This document shows positions 48,347 through 59,196 of a stretch of DNA of 64,000 nt, one piece after another. Where the stretch lies: the NCBI GenBank assembly GCA_035236585.1, contig CP141127.1, forward strand, positions 49,366,001 through 49,430,000. The letters are read 5' to 3'. This stretch comes from Warburgia ugandensis (Eukaryota > Streptophyta > Magnoliopsida > Canellales > Canellaceae). Both the position numbers and the translations under genes were made by a program. The notes below the pieces were generated by a model. That model saw only the letters and a program-made list of their open reading frames with translations, did no database searches and was not told the origin of the DNA. How positions within the stretch are numbered: position 1 is the first letter of the stretch; every line of letters starts with the position of its first letter.

Positions 48347-50138
48347 AGAAGAATTTCGTCCTCGAAATTCCATAAATTATCATCTTCTAGGTATTTGTCT
48401 CTTAGATTATTTCTTGGTGGATGCATTCTCCCCCTTAGGAATCAAATCTAGGCTCATCGTCAATTTATCATTCCTATTGTTCCTCCTATAAGGCCTCACC
48501 TATAAGGGTCGTTTTCGCTTCGTACTCTGATGCATACTCTCATACTTGATTAATTAGGGTGGGATACCTTTTATTTAGTCAACAATACTCTAAAGGTAAT
48601 GACTAAATAATGGTCTTAGGATTTTTTGGTCTTCCAAATTTATGATAATAAGACCTCAATTTGATCTTTGATGGTATCCTTCCGGCTTAATTCCTTTATT
48701 TACTCATGTAGCGGCAAGGTAAGGTATCACCAAAATTTTCTTTTTATGGACTATATCCATTGGTGTTCCTCATAAGTTAATGGATCTGATAAGAATATAA
48801 TAATAATTTATATCAAACTATTTGTAGAATTTAATTTCTAGTTGGTCGCCATTCTTCTTTGAAAATTTCTTATCACATAATCTCCTGAAATTCGATACTC
48901 TACTCGAAGTCTTAAACCCCATATGCTTTCTTTCTTTTATACTCTTTTACAATAAGATCACCAACTCATCTATCATCATTCCTTCGTATTTGTTTGATCT
49001 TCCTTTCTATAGGATAGAATTGTATGTATCTTCATAGAGTCATGATCTTTTTCTTTTGAATATTCAATATTCATTGAATACTAGTAGTTACATGTCTATG
49101 TCTTTCTCTCTTTTCTTCAATATCCATTTGGTCTACCTGGATCAATGTCTCTATATGCGTTGTTGCATATATTTGATACTTCATCTCTTTCTTTAAGTAA
49201 CATATATGATAAACTGAATGCTTCACAGAAATTCTAAACTGTCTTAAGATTATTGAAATCCTCAATTGCCTATAGCCTCAATAAAATTCATACAATGTCT
49301 TAATAATGGTATTGACGTTTTGGTCATGCTATTCCTTTTGTACAAGTTCATGTTACGATCAATCTATTATCATAGATCTATCATCCCCAATATTATCGTC
49401 AAAAATCTTTTGATAACTCGGTTGAATTTATTTCCTTATCATATTCGTGTTATGTTCCTCTTATTCACATAATCTGTCACTTGTATACCTCTTCTGATTT
49501 GCTCCATAATTCTTAGGTAATTATTTTTCAATAGCATTTTACTCTCCTGAATAGTATCCAAAATTGAGCTAAGTCCTTCAAGATCCATACCTTTGTGACC
49601 TAGTTCGAGTAACTGTTATCATCTTGCATTCTCATTCCTCTTAGATTATCATCAAAATTCTTCTCAAAGTCTGTCTTTTACATCTTATATATCACATCCT
49701 TGTGATAGTGTACTCATATTTTGATATCTTTTATGATGCTAAGATAGCCATCTAGGTTCTTTGATTTTGTCACTTTTGATAAGATTACTTTATTGCAGGT
49801 CAACACTACCTACTAACAAGTCCAATAATTATCTTCATTCATTCATTTTCATCATAATATGATCCTCATATGAGATTTCATCTTTGCACCACTGCACAAC
49901 AATCCTTATTTCCTATGATTTTGATAGGATTCAATCAATCCAATATCTAAGTATTTGCTAGGACTATCTCCTTTTTCACCTATGTGTTTATGGTGAAATG
50001 TCTTGAGTCATTAATATCGTAATCCTCAAATAGAAGTAGTCATCTCTACTACTCCTATTTATACTACTTATTCTTGATTTTCTCCATTGTTCATGACCCT
50101 TGGACATGTTGGACTGGCTATGAAAGGATAAAACCTGG

Positions 50139-50150
50139 GCTCTGATACCA
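50139..50150 (-). other. tRNA-iMet primer-binding site of G2
   Basis: The plus strand reads AAACCTGGGCTCTGATACCA at 50131-50150. It matches the last 19 bases of plant initiator tRNA-Met with one extra G, so the PBS complementarity extends beyond the usual 12. Confidence 0.92.
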
Positions 50151-50152
50151 AC

Positions 50153-52775
50153 TGTGACGACCCGGGTTTTCCCATGCATTTTTAAATGAAAAATCTAAAT
50201 TCCTAAGGGGGGATCCCTATTTGAAAAACAATGCAGTGCAGCGAAAAAATCTTTTATTTGAAATTCAATTTGAAAACCCCGAGTGTTATTTGCTTTCACA
50301 ACAACCAAGGTAGTTTTTGAAAAGTTTTAGAAATCACAAATGTTTTTCCCCAGATCTATCCAGTCACAGCACACAGCCCCAATTGTAATTAAATACAAAT
50401 ACATGTCCAAAGGGTTGAGAATTTACTTACATATATAAGTGTCTCCTTTTTCATTCACTTGCTCGTAGCACTAACATAGATGTCCTCTACTTGTGGATGG
50501 AATCATCCTGAAAAATGTTAAGGATAGGGTGAGTATATACTATACTCAATATGAGTCTATCACTACTAGTTTTATAATGCATATGATCTTTAAAATCATG
50601 TGCTCATAAAAACATATGCATGTTGTTCGAATAATCACGTTCAATATCGATATTAAAAGCCACTGTCAAACCGGAATACTGACAACTTAAAGAAATATCA
50701 TAATCCAAGTCGAAAGTATAATGTATCCTAATCATAAAAATATGCATCAGATGCTCAACTGAATCCAACTCATGGATATCTATCATGGTATGGTCGACCA
50801 ACCTTACATCATTCCATATGCAATGCACATAAATCCACGAAACCATAGGGTCTCACTATGCCCACGACCTCACTGCCGTGTGGTCCCCGGGTACCTAGGG
50901 ACACAGGATCATATACCTCCACGGGGCATATGACACTTCGACCCAGTACAGTGACACCAGTGGTAGCCCCCTGTACCACATGCAGTCGAAGCAGGGACAT
51001 GCCCTTTTTGGGCGTGGTACCCATCCACCTAAAAGTGGTAGAGGCTGGGTGGCCAACCCACTCCCCTCAGCATAGCACCCACGAGCTTACTAGCCCAAAT
51101 CATGTACGATCAAATAAGCCAAAAACCTCTTTTCAAAACTTGTCCTCTTTGGGTCCCTCACAACTGCCTGGCCCTCGGCACTCCAGCATCTTTTGGCAAC
51201 CCTCAAGGACATGCAATCAAGAACTTAATGCTCATAAATCATCCAATGTATGCAATAGTTTGCAAAACATATCCATGCATAATGTATATGCAATATTTAC
51301 AAAACATGTCTATGCATAAAGCATTTATCACATGCATGCTGAATTAAGTCATGCTAAACATGTCATGTACTTAAAACATGTATTCGCCAAACAATCATAG
51401 TGCTTTTAAAAGAATCTAGTAGCGATAGAACACCTACCTGACTAGGTCGCGTTAACCCTTTTGTTCTCGTACGCTCCTAAACATGGTTTGGGGACTCAAG
51501 GTTAGTTTAACCTATCTTTTATGGGTTTAGAGTAGTTGAGTCTTATTACTTAGGCATTAGGGGTCCATCCCTATGCCTATGGGTGTCCTAAGGTCCTAAT
51601 TGGGCCTTGGTATTCTCAGTTTTCCAAAGGTCTAGTGGCCACGCACCACCATCCTATTCTAAGGGTCATGCCCACCTTTGATTGGGCCTTGATCAGGGAT
51701 TTTATAGTTTAGATGTGTCCGCGTCGTCGACATGAACACGCCTTTTGCGGCGCCTCAATCGGAGCTCTAGATCTCAAGTTAAAAGCGTTTTACTGTCGTA
51801 CATACATAGGAGTCTTAAAAATAAAAGGACGGAATGATAGGGCGCTGCGCATCTGTGACGTGTGCCCCGGCTTCCTTAAGGGACGAAAAAACCCGCAGCG
51901 CACTGTGCGTCTGCGGCGTGCGCCTCAACGAGCGCCTCTGCAGATGCTCCGGGTTTTCCCACCAGACTGCCTCTTTTGCGGGTGCGTCCCTGGACGCGCC
52001 CGTTTGGTTTTTCAAATGAAGATGACGTGGGACGTTCCGACTGGAACTTCCTGCTCATTGGGGAACCGTGGCATCCTCAGGACACCTTGGTTCGACCCTG
52101 TCAAACCAGTGCGGCCCAAGGAACGTCCCTGGGTCCTTGGTGGCTCTCCCGGGCTCCATTTTGCATGGTTTTTCATGCAAAAACCTGGGGAAATTTATCT
52201 TGGAACTATGGTGGAGATGGGTTTTGAGGGATCATGGGCATACCTGGCTCGTTGCTGGGTTTTTCTCCTTATTTTCCCGTCTAGGTCACTGCTCAGCGAT
52301 GGGTTTTCTTCATCGTTTTGGGCTGCCATTAGAGGCACCCAAGAGCTCTATTCATAAAGCTAAGAGAGGGTTCTGGAGGGGGCTCTCACCACCCTTGAAT
52401 GGCGGTGGAGAAACCTCCAGAATGGCTGTGATTTCTCCTCCAATCACCGCCGTTCTAGAACCCTCTAAAGATTGAAGATGAAGGCGTGCCCGTATCTAAT
52501 CGGGCCCCTGTGTTTTGCAGCTAAATCCGTTTTTTGTTAAAATTATAGTTTTGCCCCTGAACTTCAAAGGGCCATAACTTGCTCATTTTAACTCCGTTTT
52601 GGGTGATTTTAGTCTTGTTGGATTCCTTTTTCCGAGATGTATCTAATGGTACCATTTTCAGGACCAAGTTTCTGGGTTCAGTCAAGGCGACTAGTGAAAT
52701 GACCAAAATGCCCTTATTTTCAAAACTGAACTTTTTATGGGATTTTAATATTTCAAAAAAATTGGGGTCATTACA
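50153..52775 (-). repeat. Right LTR of G2 (5' LTR in element orientation)
   Basis: It aligns with the left LTR over its whole length with single-base changes and small indels. One indel, near 51897, removes several bases present around 47448 in the left LTR and opens a longer plus-strand frame (51713-52357, 214 codons). Confidence 0.93.
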
Positions 52776-53122
52776 TGATGATCTACTATCTTATAATGGT
52801 ATCACCACCTAAAATCTCCAGGTGGAGGCAATTATAGACTACTATGAGATTCTGGTGTGGCATGAGAAATCTTGCTAGTTCATTGTTAGGGTTAGGACTA
52901 AAAGAATAGTTAAACTAGTTAGGTCTATGTTTAGAAAATTAGGTTAGTTATAGGCCTTGTCTAGTTGATGATGTTAAACTTAGCACCTACTGGGAGGCAA
53001 CTGTGGATTTATTAGAAAGTCTCATTTGTATGCATTACCCATTCATCATTTAGGTTTCCTATATTTCAAAAGATTGAGAACAATGTTTAGTTCAGGTTGG
53101 GGAGTATAGAAATGAGATTTAT
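52776..53122 (+). other. Continuation of the older segment, right of G2
   Basis: It starts with the TGATG target duplication and resumes the sequence interrupted at 45709. It contains GCACCTACTGGGAGGCAACT near 52984 and TTCAGGTTGGGGAGT near 53092, suggestive of an Athila/Tat 3' region. Element B starts at 53123. Confidence 0.4.
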
Positions 53123-53322
53123 TGTGACGACCCGGGTTTTTGAAACATGATTTGTAAAGTATTTTGAAAGGCAGGGCCCTTAAGAGTGTAAATTTTTTTT
53201 CGCAAAACAAAGCAGCGGAAATTCGTTTCTTTAGAACTTGTTTTGAAAACCCAAGTCACCACTTCATACATAACATAAGTACAATTTGTGTACAAAATAA
53301 AATTCCATTGAAGGAATATACT

Positions 53323-53328
53323 TTTATT
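53323..53328 (-). terminator. Polyadenylation signal in left LTR of B
   Basis: The minus strand reads TTTAATAAAAG about 205 bases from the LTR 3' end. It is conserved in the right LTR (59396-59401), in the right LTR of A and in the inverted LTR. Confidence 0.5.
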
Positions 53329-54870
53329 AAACTCCAGGATCCATCCAGTGGTTCACAGGATAGCCAAATCTAGTACAATACTTGTCCAAATTACATAATC
53401 CAAAACTCAAGCTCACCATACGATAAAACTCTCAACAAAGAAAAATACATATCTTCAAGGGTATACCTTGAAGATTATTCTCTTCAAGTCTTCTATAGTC
53501 TTCAGTTCCTAACTCTCCTTCCCTAGATCTGAGATATTACAACAAGTACAATATCTCAGCAAGCAATGCTTGGTAGGGGATTCAAGAAACATAACATTGA
53601 CAATGTAATTCCAATACTTCATAATCCCATTATCCTTAAACATACTCTGTACTTTGTAAGTTATGTATATCTATATACATACATACCCTTCATGGGTAAA
53701 CTAGTTAAATTCGTGAAAATAGTCAAATATCATTCCCCACTAAGCTGATCAATTCTCTTCATTTTGAGAATTTATTATTACAACTAATCTTATACTGGGA
53801 ATTTCCCTTCTTGGGAAATATTGGTAATATACAATTACCTAGCATTTCATTATGCTATAGCATAAGGTATTTCACTATGCCTATTCTCATATGCATCATA
53901 GTGCAAAATAATAAAAAAGGTTGTTATGCTGCAGTCTGATCTGTACTAGCGCGCTTGGATAACTACCTTGTTCACCACTGATACCACGGTGAAAAATATT
54001 ATGTCACTGCCCGTATGGGGCGGCAAGACTTTCACAATGGTAGCCTTCCCATAATTGCCACCACCTGACTTTTAGCCTCTCATTGGGCAAGGTATCATCA
54101 TATCATCAAATTTCAAGGAGCGGGTGGCCAAACCCTCATAACTCCTCTAGCAATAGCATCCCCTAGGCTCATGCCTATTAAAACAAACTCACAAGCTTCC
54201 AAGCTTGTATGTAAAATAGATTTCATATATATATATCAAACCATATGTCTGTTTACTTAGGCCTAGAATATTTTCTAATTCCCTATTCACTTTTAGTCCT
54301 TAACCATCTTATAGGTGTTTGGTTGGATCATAAGGTTTTCAAGAGATTTACTACAAGTATTATCATTACTCTTGTCAACATAAGATCATGAGTACAATCA
54401 TATATATCTCATGTAAATGCATTCATCAAGTCCTCTTACTTTTAAGGATTGATCTCTTTTCCCCAATCTTCCATGATCCTAACTGATGTATGAAATCTGT
54501 ACATCCATACATATTGTCAATATATAAATTATGAACAATCCTATTGATCACTAGATCTGATGATTAGAATGATCTTTAGATCATTCATATCTAAGTATTT
54601 TTTTCTATCTCTAAGTATTTGTATGTTCATCTCCTTGATCTTGATCTTGTGAAGTTTTGGACGGTGGAATTGATCAAATTAGATCTAGAGTGGAGTGCCT
54701 AATTGATTTTAGGTCTCTTGTTCCAATCTAAAAAGAAAACAAGTTGAAAAGAGATCTAACTCTTGGAAATTTTGGGTTTTTGGGGAGGGATTCTAAATAT
54801 AATTTTTCAAGGAGATTGAAGAGAATTTCGTGGGGATTTTACGAGAATTTTTGGAAGATTTTTGGGGTTG

Positions 54871-54878
54871 TATTTATA
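54871..54878 (-). promoter_or_regulatory. TATA box in left LTR of B
   Basis: The minus strand reads CCTATAAATACAACCCC, about 590 bases from the 5' end of the LTR in element orientation. The right LTR has TATATATA at the same place. Confidence 0.6.
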
Positions 54879-55466
54879 GGCATTTTGGATCTTTTTCCAT
54901 GATTATAATATTTTATTTTTTTTATTATTAAATGGCATGAAAGTCTTCAATGCTCCCATGCCTAATTTTTCTTCCCCAAGACCAACTGATATTTGTTGAC
55001 CCATGTTTCACATGGGCTGCTGATAAAATTGGTTGTTGGGGACGTGGTGGGTCCCATGTGGGCCCCACATGGTGTAAAAAGACCGTTTTGCCCTTTATGC
55101 ATAAAATTTTGGGTTTTATTCCCATAATCTCGGATTTGAGTGTACTTAGTGGGGTTGGATTTGTATTTCTCAGTACATTCTAAATTTTGATATTTCATAT
55201 TTTGATTTTTGGGTAAAATTACTATTTCACCCCTTTTGTCCAAAAATGAAAAACTTAAGGATTTCTCATCCAAATTCGAAATTTGTCGTGCTTACAGTCA
55301 TTTTGAAGGGTTTGATAAGTTTAATTTCAATTTTACATATCTTATGATTTGATTATACTTTTATAAAAAGTATATTTTAAATAACCCTAATATTTCAGCC
55401 CGAAATATCTGAAACTCAAACTTTATTGATTTTTCTCAATCAATTACAAAAATTGGGGTTATTACA

Positions 55467-55480
55467 ATCTTCCCCCCTTA
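55467..55480 (-). other. Polypurine tract of element B
   Basis: The minus strand reads TAAGGGGGGAAGAT directly before the LTR start TGTAATAACC; upstream of it is TTTCGAGGACAAAATTATTG, a variant of the chromovirus pol end seen in G2. Confidence 0.85.
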
Positions 55481-55831
55481 CAATAATTTTGTCCTCGAAA
55501 TTTGTAATACAACTCACTTAGGAGTTTTCACAATTCTTTCATAGCCTTACACAAGTGGCCTTGCCACTTATGGAAATTCTATTTCCTTTCGTCCCTTTTC
55601 TATACTACCTTTTTCTCGAAGGTTAAAATGCTCATCCATGACTAACCTTAATAATGCTCTATATAATAAAGCTGGTTCTTACTAGAATTTCCCAAAAAGT
55701 GTTAATAACTCTTATTGAGTTATCCCTTTCGTTTCAAAAACCTTCCATTTCACTTGACTAGTAATTTTCACCAATCTTTGCATACTTCACAATTTTCCAT
55801 TATACCTTCTATTGCTCATCCTCATTCTTTT

Positions 55832-55909
55832 TCAACATATAAAGTTTTGACATAGCTTTCCTACTATGTATCAACATATAAAGTTTGGACATAGATTTCC
55901 TACTAAGTA
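55832..55909. repeat. 39-bp tandem duplication
   Basis: TCAACATATAAAGTTTKGAC starts at 55832 and again at 55871, each followed by ATAGMTTTCCTACTA. Confidence 0.9.
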
Positions 55910-57503
55910 TAGTCCTTAGACTTCCTATAATACATATTGATAAGATTCTATAACTTCAACTATTGTTCTTTGTAACAACCTTCCAATCTTTGGAAGTAAT
56001 TTTATCTTTTCTTATTCTTCCATTATTTGAAAGTGTATACTTTATTTCTGCTCTACAGTTCATACTTCTTTACTATTTCCTTCTATTGACAACTTCTTGT
56101 CAAATTCTGTCCTTGAATAATAGTTTCCTTGTAATGAATCTTTTCTCATTCCCATCCATTATTTTTGCAACACTCTTTGAGTGCCATTTTATTCATAATT
56201 CTTGACTTTCTACATTTTTCCATCCAAGATAGTGTCATTTAACTCTGCATATATATTCCTGATCCTCTTTTGTTATTTCTTTCTCATATTTGGAACAATA
56301 TTCAGAACTTTCTCAAAATCTATGATAATATTTATCTCTTTTCCTCTTATATATATTTATATGTCATAGGCTTCAAAATTTCTAGATTTTGCATTTCCTC
56401 ATGCTTCTTTCAAGCGTACCTCATAGCCTTTATCATATCATACTAACTCTTTATTTGCGATATTCTTGATAATTTCAATTAAAAGAGTCCATATTGACAT
56501 TGTAACCATCCCTTCTCAAGTCTTTACAAACACCATAATTTATCAACTATTCTTTAATTCTCAACAATCTATAATCAACTCATTTAGGATTTATGTAACC
56601 AATGGAAAATTTTCACTAAAAGAATGTCCTTATGTTATAAAATCAATAAGAGACATATTTCTCTAATTGTCATTGTCATTTCATATTTTGATCTCATATT
56701 CCACCTTTGTTGGGTCAAATTCCATGTTATCCTTAAAATTTATATAACCTAAACTGGGCTTTCTTTAATCACATGTACAGTTACAAGACAAGTTTTGTAA
56801 GTGTTTAACATATATCCCCTGAATGCTCTTGATTTCTTGAAATCTATTTCCATATATCATTACCACTTCATTCAATATATTTCATTCTCCTCAAATTCAT
56901 GAACATCTATTATCTAACTCATAGAACTTTAAAATTTGTTTTTGATTCTATACTTTGATGTTGCATTTCCAATTCCCAATTAATAATAACTTTGAAAATG
57001 CTCATCCTTATAGAGAAAAAGGATACTTAATTTCCTCAACATCATTTATGCATCCTTATATTGATTACTCCTTTTTCTTTTCCTAAAAGAAATTTGTTAC
57101 TCTCATAATGTAAATTGCTATAATCACTTCATATCCTTAAAAAGTTGTTCTTTCAACTCATTCATATAATTTGATGTTCTTTTCCTCAACTATTATAGAT
57201 ATTTTCTCATTCAATCTTATGTAAGATTGAAAATCTTCAAACTATCTTAAAATTTCTATCCACTTATTTCTCCAACAATTTGGATTTATATCTCATTCAC
57301 AATCATCTTTAAACTTAAATTCAACAGCCAATATTTGTTTTCATTTCTCATGTTTTATTTCACCTTTCCTCCAAAAATATATTTCCCCTTACTATATTTC
57401 TTAAATCTTTCAATATCACCAACTCCATCATGTAATTGGAAGTAATATCTCTATTCATAGTTAGCTCTTCATTTGCCTTCATCAATTAGATGTATTCCTC
57501 TTC

Positions 57504-57627
57504 ATGATATTCAATGACTATATTTTTCTAATCAATATTTATGTTTGTTTTCATGTTCCATGACCATGATAATCAATGACTATATTTTCCTAATCAATAT
57601 TTCTCTTTGTTTTCATGTTCCATGACC
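57504..57627. repeat. 62-bp tandem duplication
   Basis: Units start at 57504 and 57566; each ends with TTTTCATGTTCCATGACCAT. Not present in element A's internal region. Confidence 0.9.
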
Positions 57628-58619
57628 ATTTTACCATCTATACCAAAGGTACTTCTCTTTATGATAGTCCCAAAATTATTTTTAATAGCACCAAAGTTAT
57701 TATATCAATAATTCTTTAATCCTTGAAAATCCTCTAGTGCTAATTTCCACAATGATTTGTCATACCTTTATAATTCTAACTTGGTGATTTCATAATTGTT
57801 GTATCATATAGAGCTATAATTTCTTTGTTAACCATATATTCTCATGGTTTAATTGTCTTTCTTAATAAGTTTGGGATCATATTTTTGTCCCTTTAACATA
57901 TCTAACTCTCTTTTTCCTTTTCATTTTATTCTAATATTAAAAATCATCTCTTCATTTTCTAAAATTTTATCATTTCTCCACTAAATCCTTTGCCTCATTA
58001 ATTTTGGAGAAAAATACTTACGTAACTCCTTACTCATATTTATTTCAAACTATTCTCATTTACAAATTTTTAACTTTCTCACCTATCTCCTTAAATTTCT
58101 TTCAAGCCATATCCTCTCTATTTTGATGATTAATTTCATTTAACTAATTGCCATAATATTATACATGTAGCAATTCTAATTCCTATATTTATATTTCTTT
58201 ATATATTTAATGTTAACTTTGAATTTTACTATACTTCTAATGTTTTCATCCTTAACACCTATTTCTCATAAATCTCCATTTCACCTTTTCTATAAGGTTG
58301 GGATTTCTCTATTTTTATTTTTATTTTATTTTATCTTATTTTCTAATTTATCACTTCTTTTTTTTCTTTTTCTTTTTTTTATCTCCATTTCCTCACTTAG
58401 TAATTGTTATATACATACTTCACTTAATAATGGTTATATACATACTAGTATTAACGTACTTTGTATGTTTACTCAGGACTTTAGGTTAGACCTTAACATC
58501 ATACCTTACATCTATTGTAATGTTTTCCCTATGGATTTCTATATCTTATTATTTCCTCTACTGGAATTCTTATTTGCTAAGTAGTATTTCTAGTCCTTTC
58601 ACTACGTAATATCTACTTA

Positions 58620-58860
58620 TACTATATTATACTATACTATTCCTTCAATACACTAACTCTTTCTATACTCATTCTTCACTAATAAGTTACTCTTTCTTCA
58701 CAAATGAGTCTACTCTTTCCATATTCCTCAACTAATGAGTTTAACTCTTTCCCAACTAATGAGTCAACTCTTTACATCCTCTTCAACAAAGGAGGCCACT
58801 CTTTCAAGACTTATCCTTCACTAATGAGTTTATCACATAACTCCTTCTCATCAACTGATA
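58620..58860. repeat. Degenerate leader repeat with ACTAATGAGT and ACTCTTTC words
   Basis: About six or more irregular units of 20-40 bp combine ACTAATGAGTY, ACTCTTTC and CATCCTCA-like words. Element A has only two or three units (36995-37050). The array lies shortly downstream of the PBS in element orientation, that is in the RNA leader. Confidence 0.75.
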
Positions 58861-59182
58861 ACTTATCTCTTATTCACTCACTTTAGGTTGAACCTGAGCC
58901 TGCGTACTTGGTATTTCTACAGAGGTAATGAACTTTGGGTTTGTTGTAGGTGAGGAAGAAGGTTCTTCAACACCCTTGTCATCATATCTTCCACATTGCT
59001 CATTGTTACTCTTTCCATATTGTCTACTGGAGTATTTTGAGTTGCTTATCTTGTGACTTTCTTTGGTGGCATATGTTCATAATTTCTATCAATCCTCTAT
59101 ACAACTATTTCTATCTTAATCTAGACTTGGATTATAATCTCTCTTTTGGACATATTTGTTATGTACTGTGACTGGATGAATC

Positions 59183-59194
59183 GCTCTGATACCA
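59183..59194 (-). other. tRNA-iMet primer-binding site of element B
   Basis: The plus strand reads GCTCTGATACCA, two bases before the LTR starting at 59197; the minus strand is the PBS. Confidence 0.9.
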
Positions 59195-59196
59195 AT

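Larger units (their letters stand above)
48334..50152 (-). mobile_element. Internal region of G2, noncoding
   Basis: The 1.8 kb between polypurine tract and PBS is AT-rich. The longest frames are under 70 codons and match nothing known. Except for the chromovirus-like end next to the polypurine tract, no trace of gag or pol is visible. Confidence 0.85.
45710..52775 (-). mobile_element. G2, complete non-autonomous LTR retrotransposon
   Basis: Two LTRs of 2624 and 2623 bp flank a 1819-bp internal region, with TG/CA ends, a tRNA-iMet PBS, a polypurine tract and a perfect 5-bp target duplication. LTRs differ by scattered, mostly transition changes, about 4-5% in the first 270 bases by eye, so insertion is fairly recent relative to the other elements. 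The sequence before the polypurine tract, read on the minus strand, is GAGGACGAAATTCTTCTAAG, the common end of Tekay/Del-type chromoviruses, suggesting origin from such an element by loss of gag-pol. No protein domain is found in the internal region. It inserted into the older segment now at 44874-45709 and 52776-53122. Confidence 0.93.
53123..55466 (-). repeat. Left LTR of element B, internally deleted
   Basis: It runs from TGTGACGACCCGGG to GGGGTTATTACA, 2344 bp. The deletion joins GATCTTGATCTT to GTGAAGTTTTGG at about 54648, corresponding to 60718 and 62981 in the right LTR. It keeps the hairpin and core (53529-53586), AATAAA (53323-53328, minus) and TATA box (54871-54878, minus). Confidence 0.9.
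55467..59196 (-). mobile_element. Internal region of element B, noncoding
   Basis: It is AT-rich with short frames only and homologous to the internal region of element A over most of its length. It has small tandem duplications: 39 bp at 55832-55909, 62 bp at 57504-57627, and a cluster of ACTAATGAGT repeats at about 58620-58860 near the PBS. No gag or pol motif was found. Confidence 0.85.

Noticed and set aside
48334..50152. Possible CRISPR-like or bacterial content
   Set aside because: No regular spacer-repeat arrays, operons or ribosome binding sites exist anywhere; the window is plant nuclear sequence.
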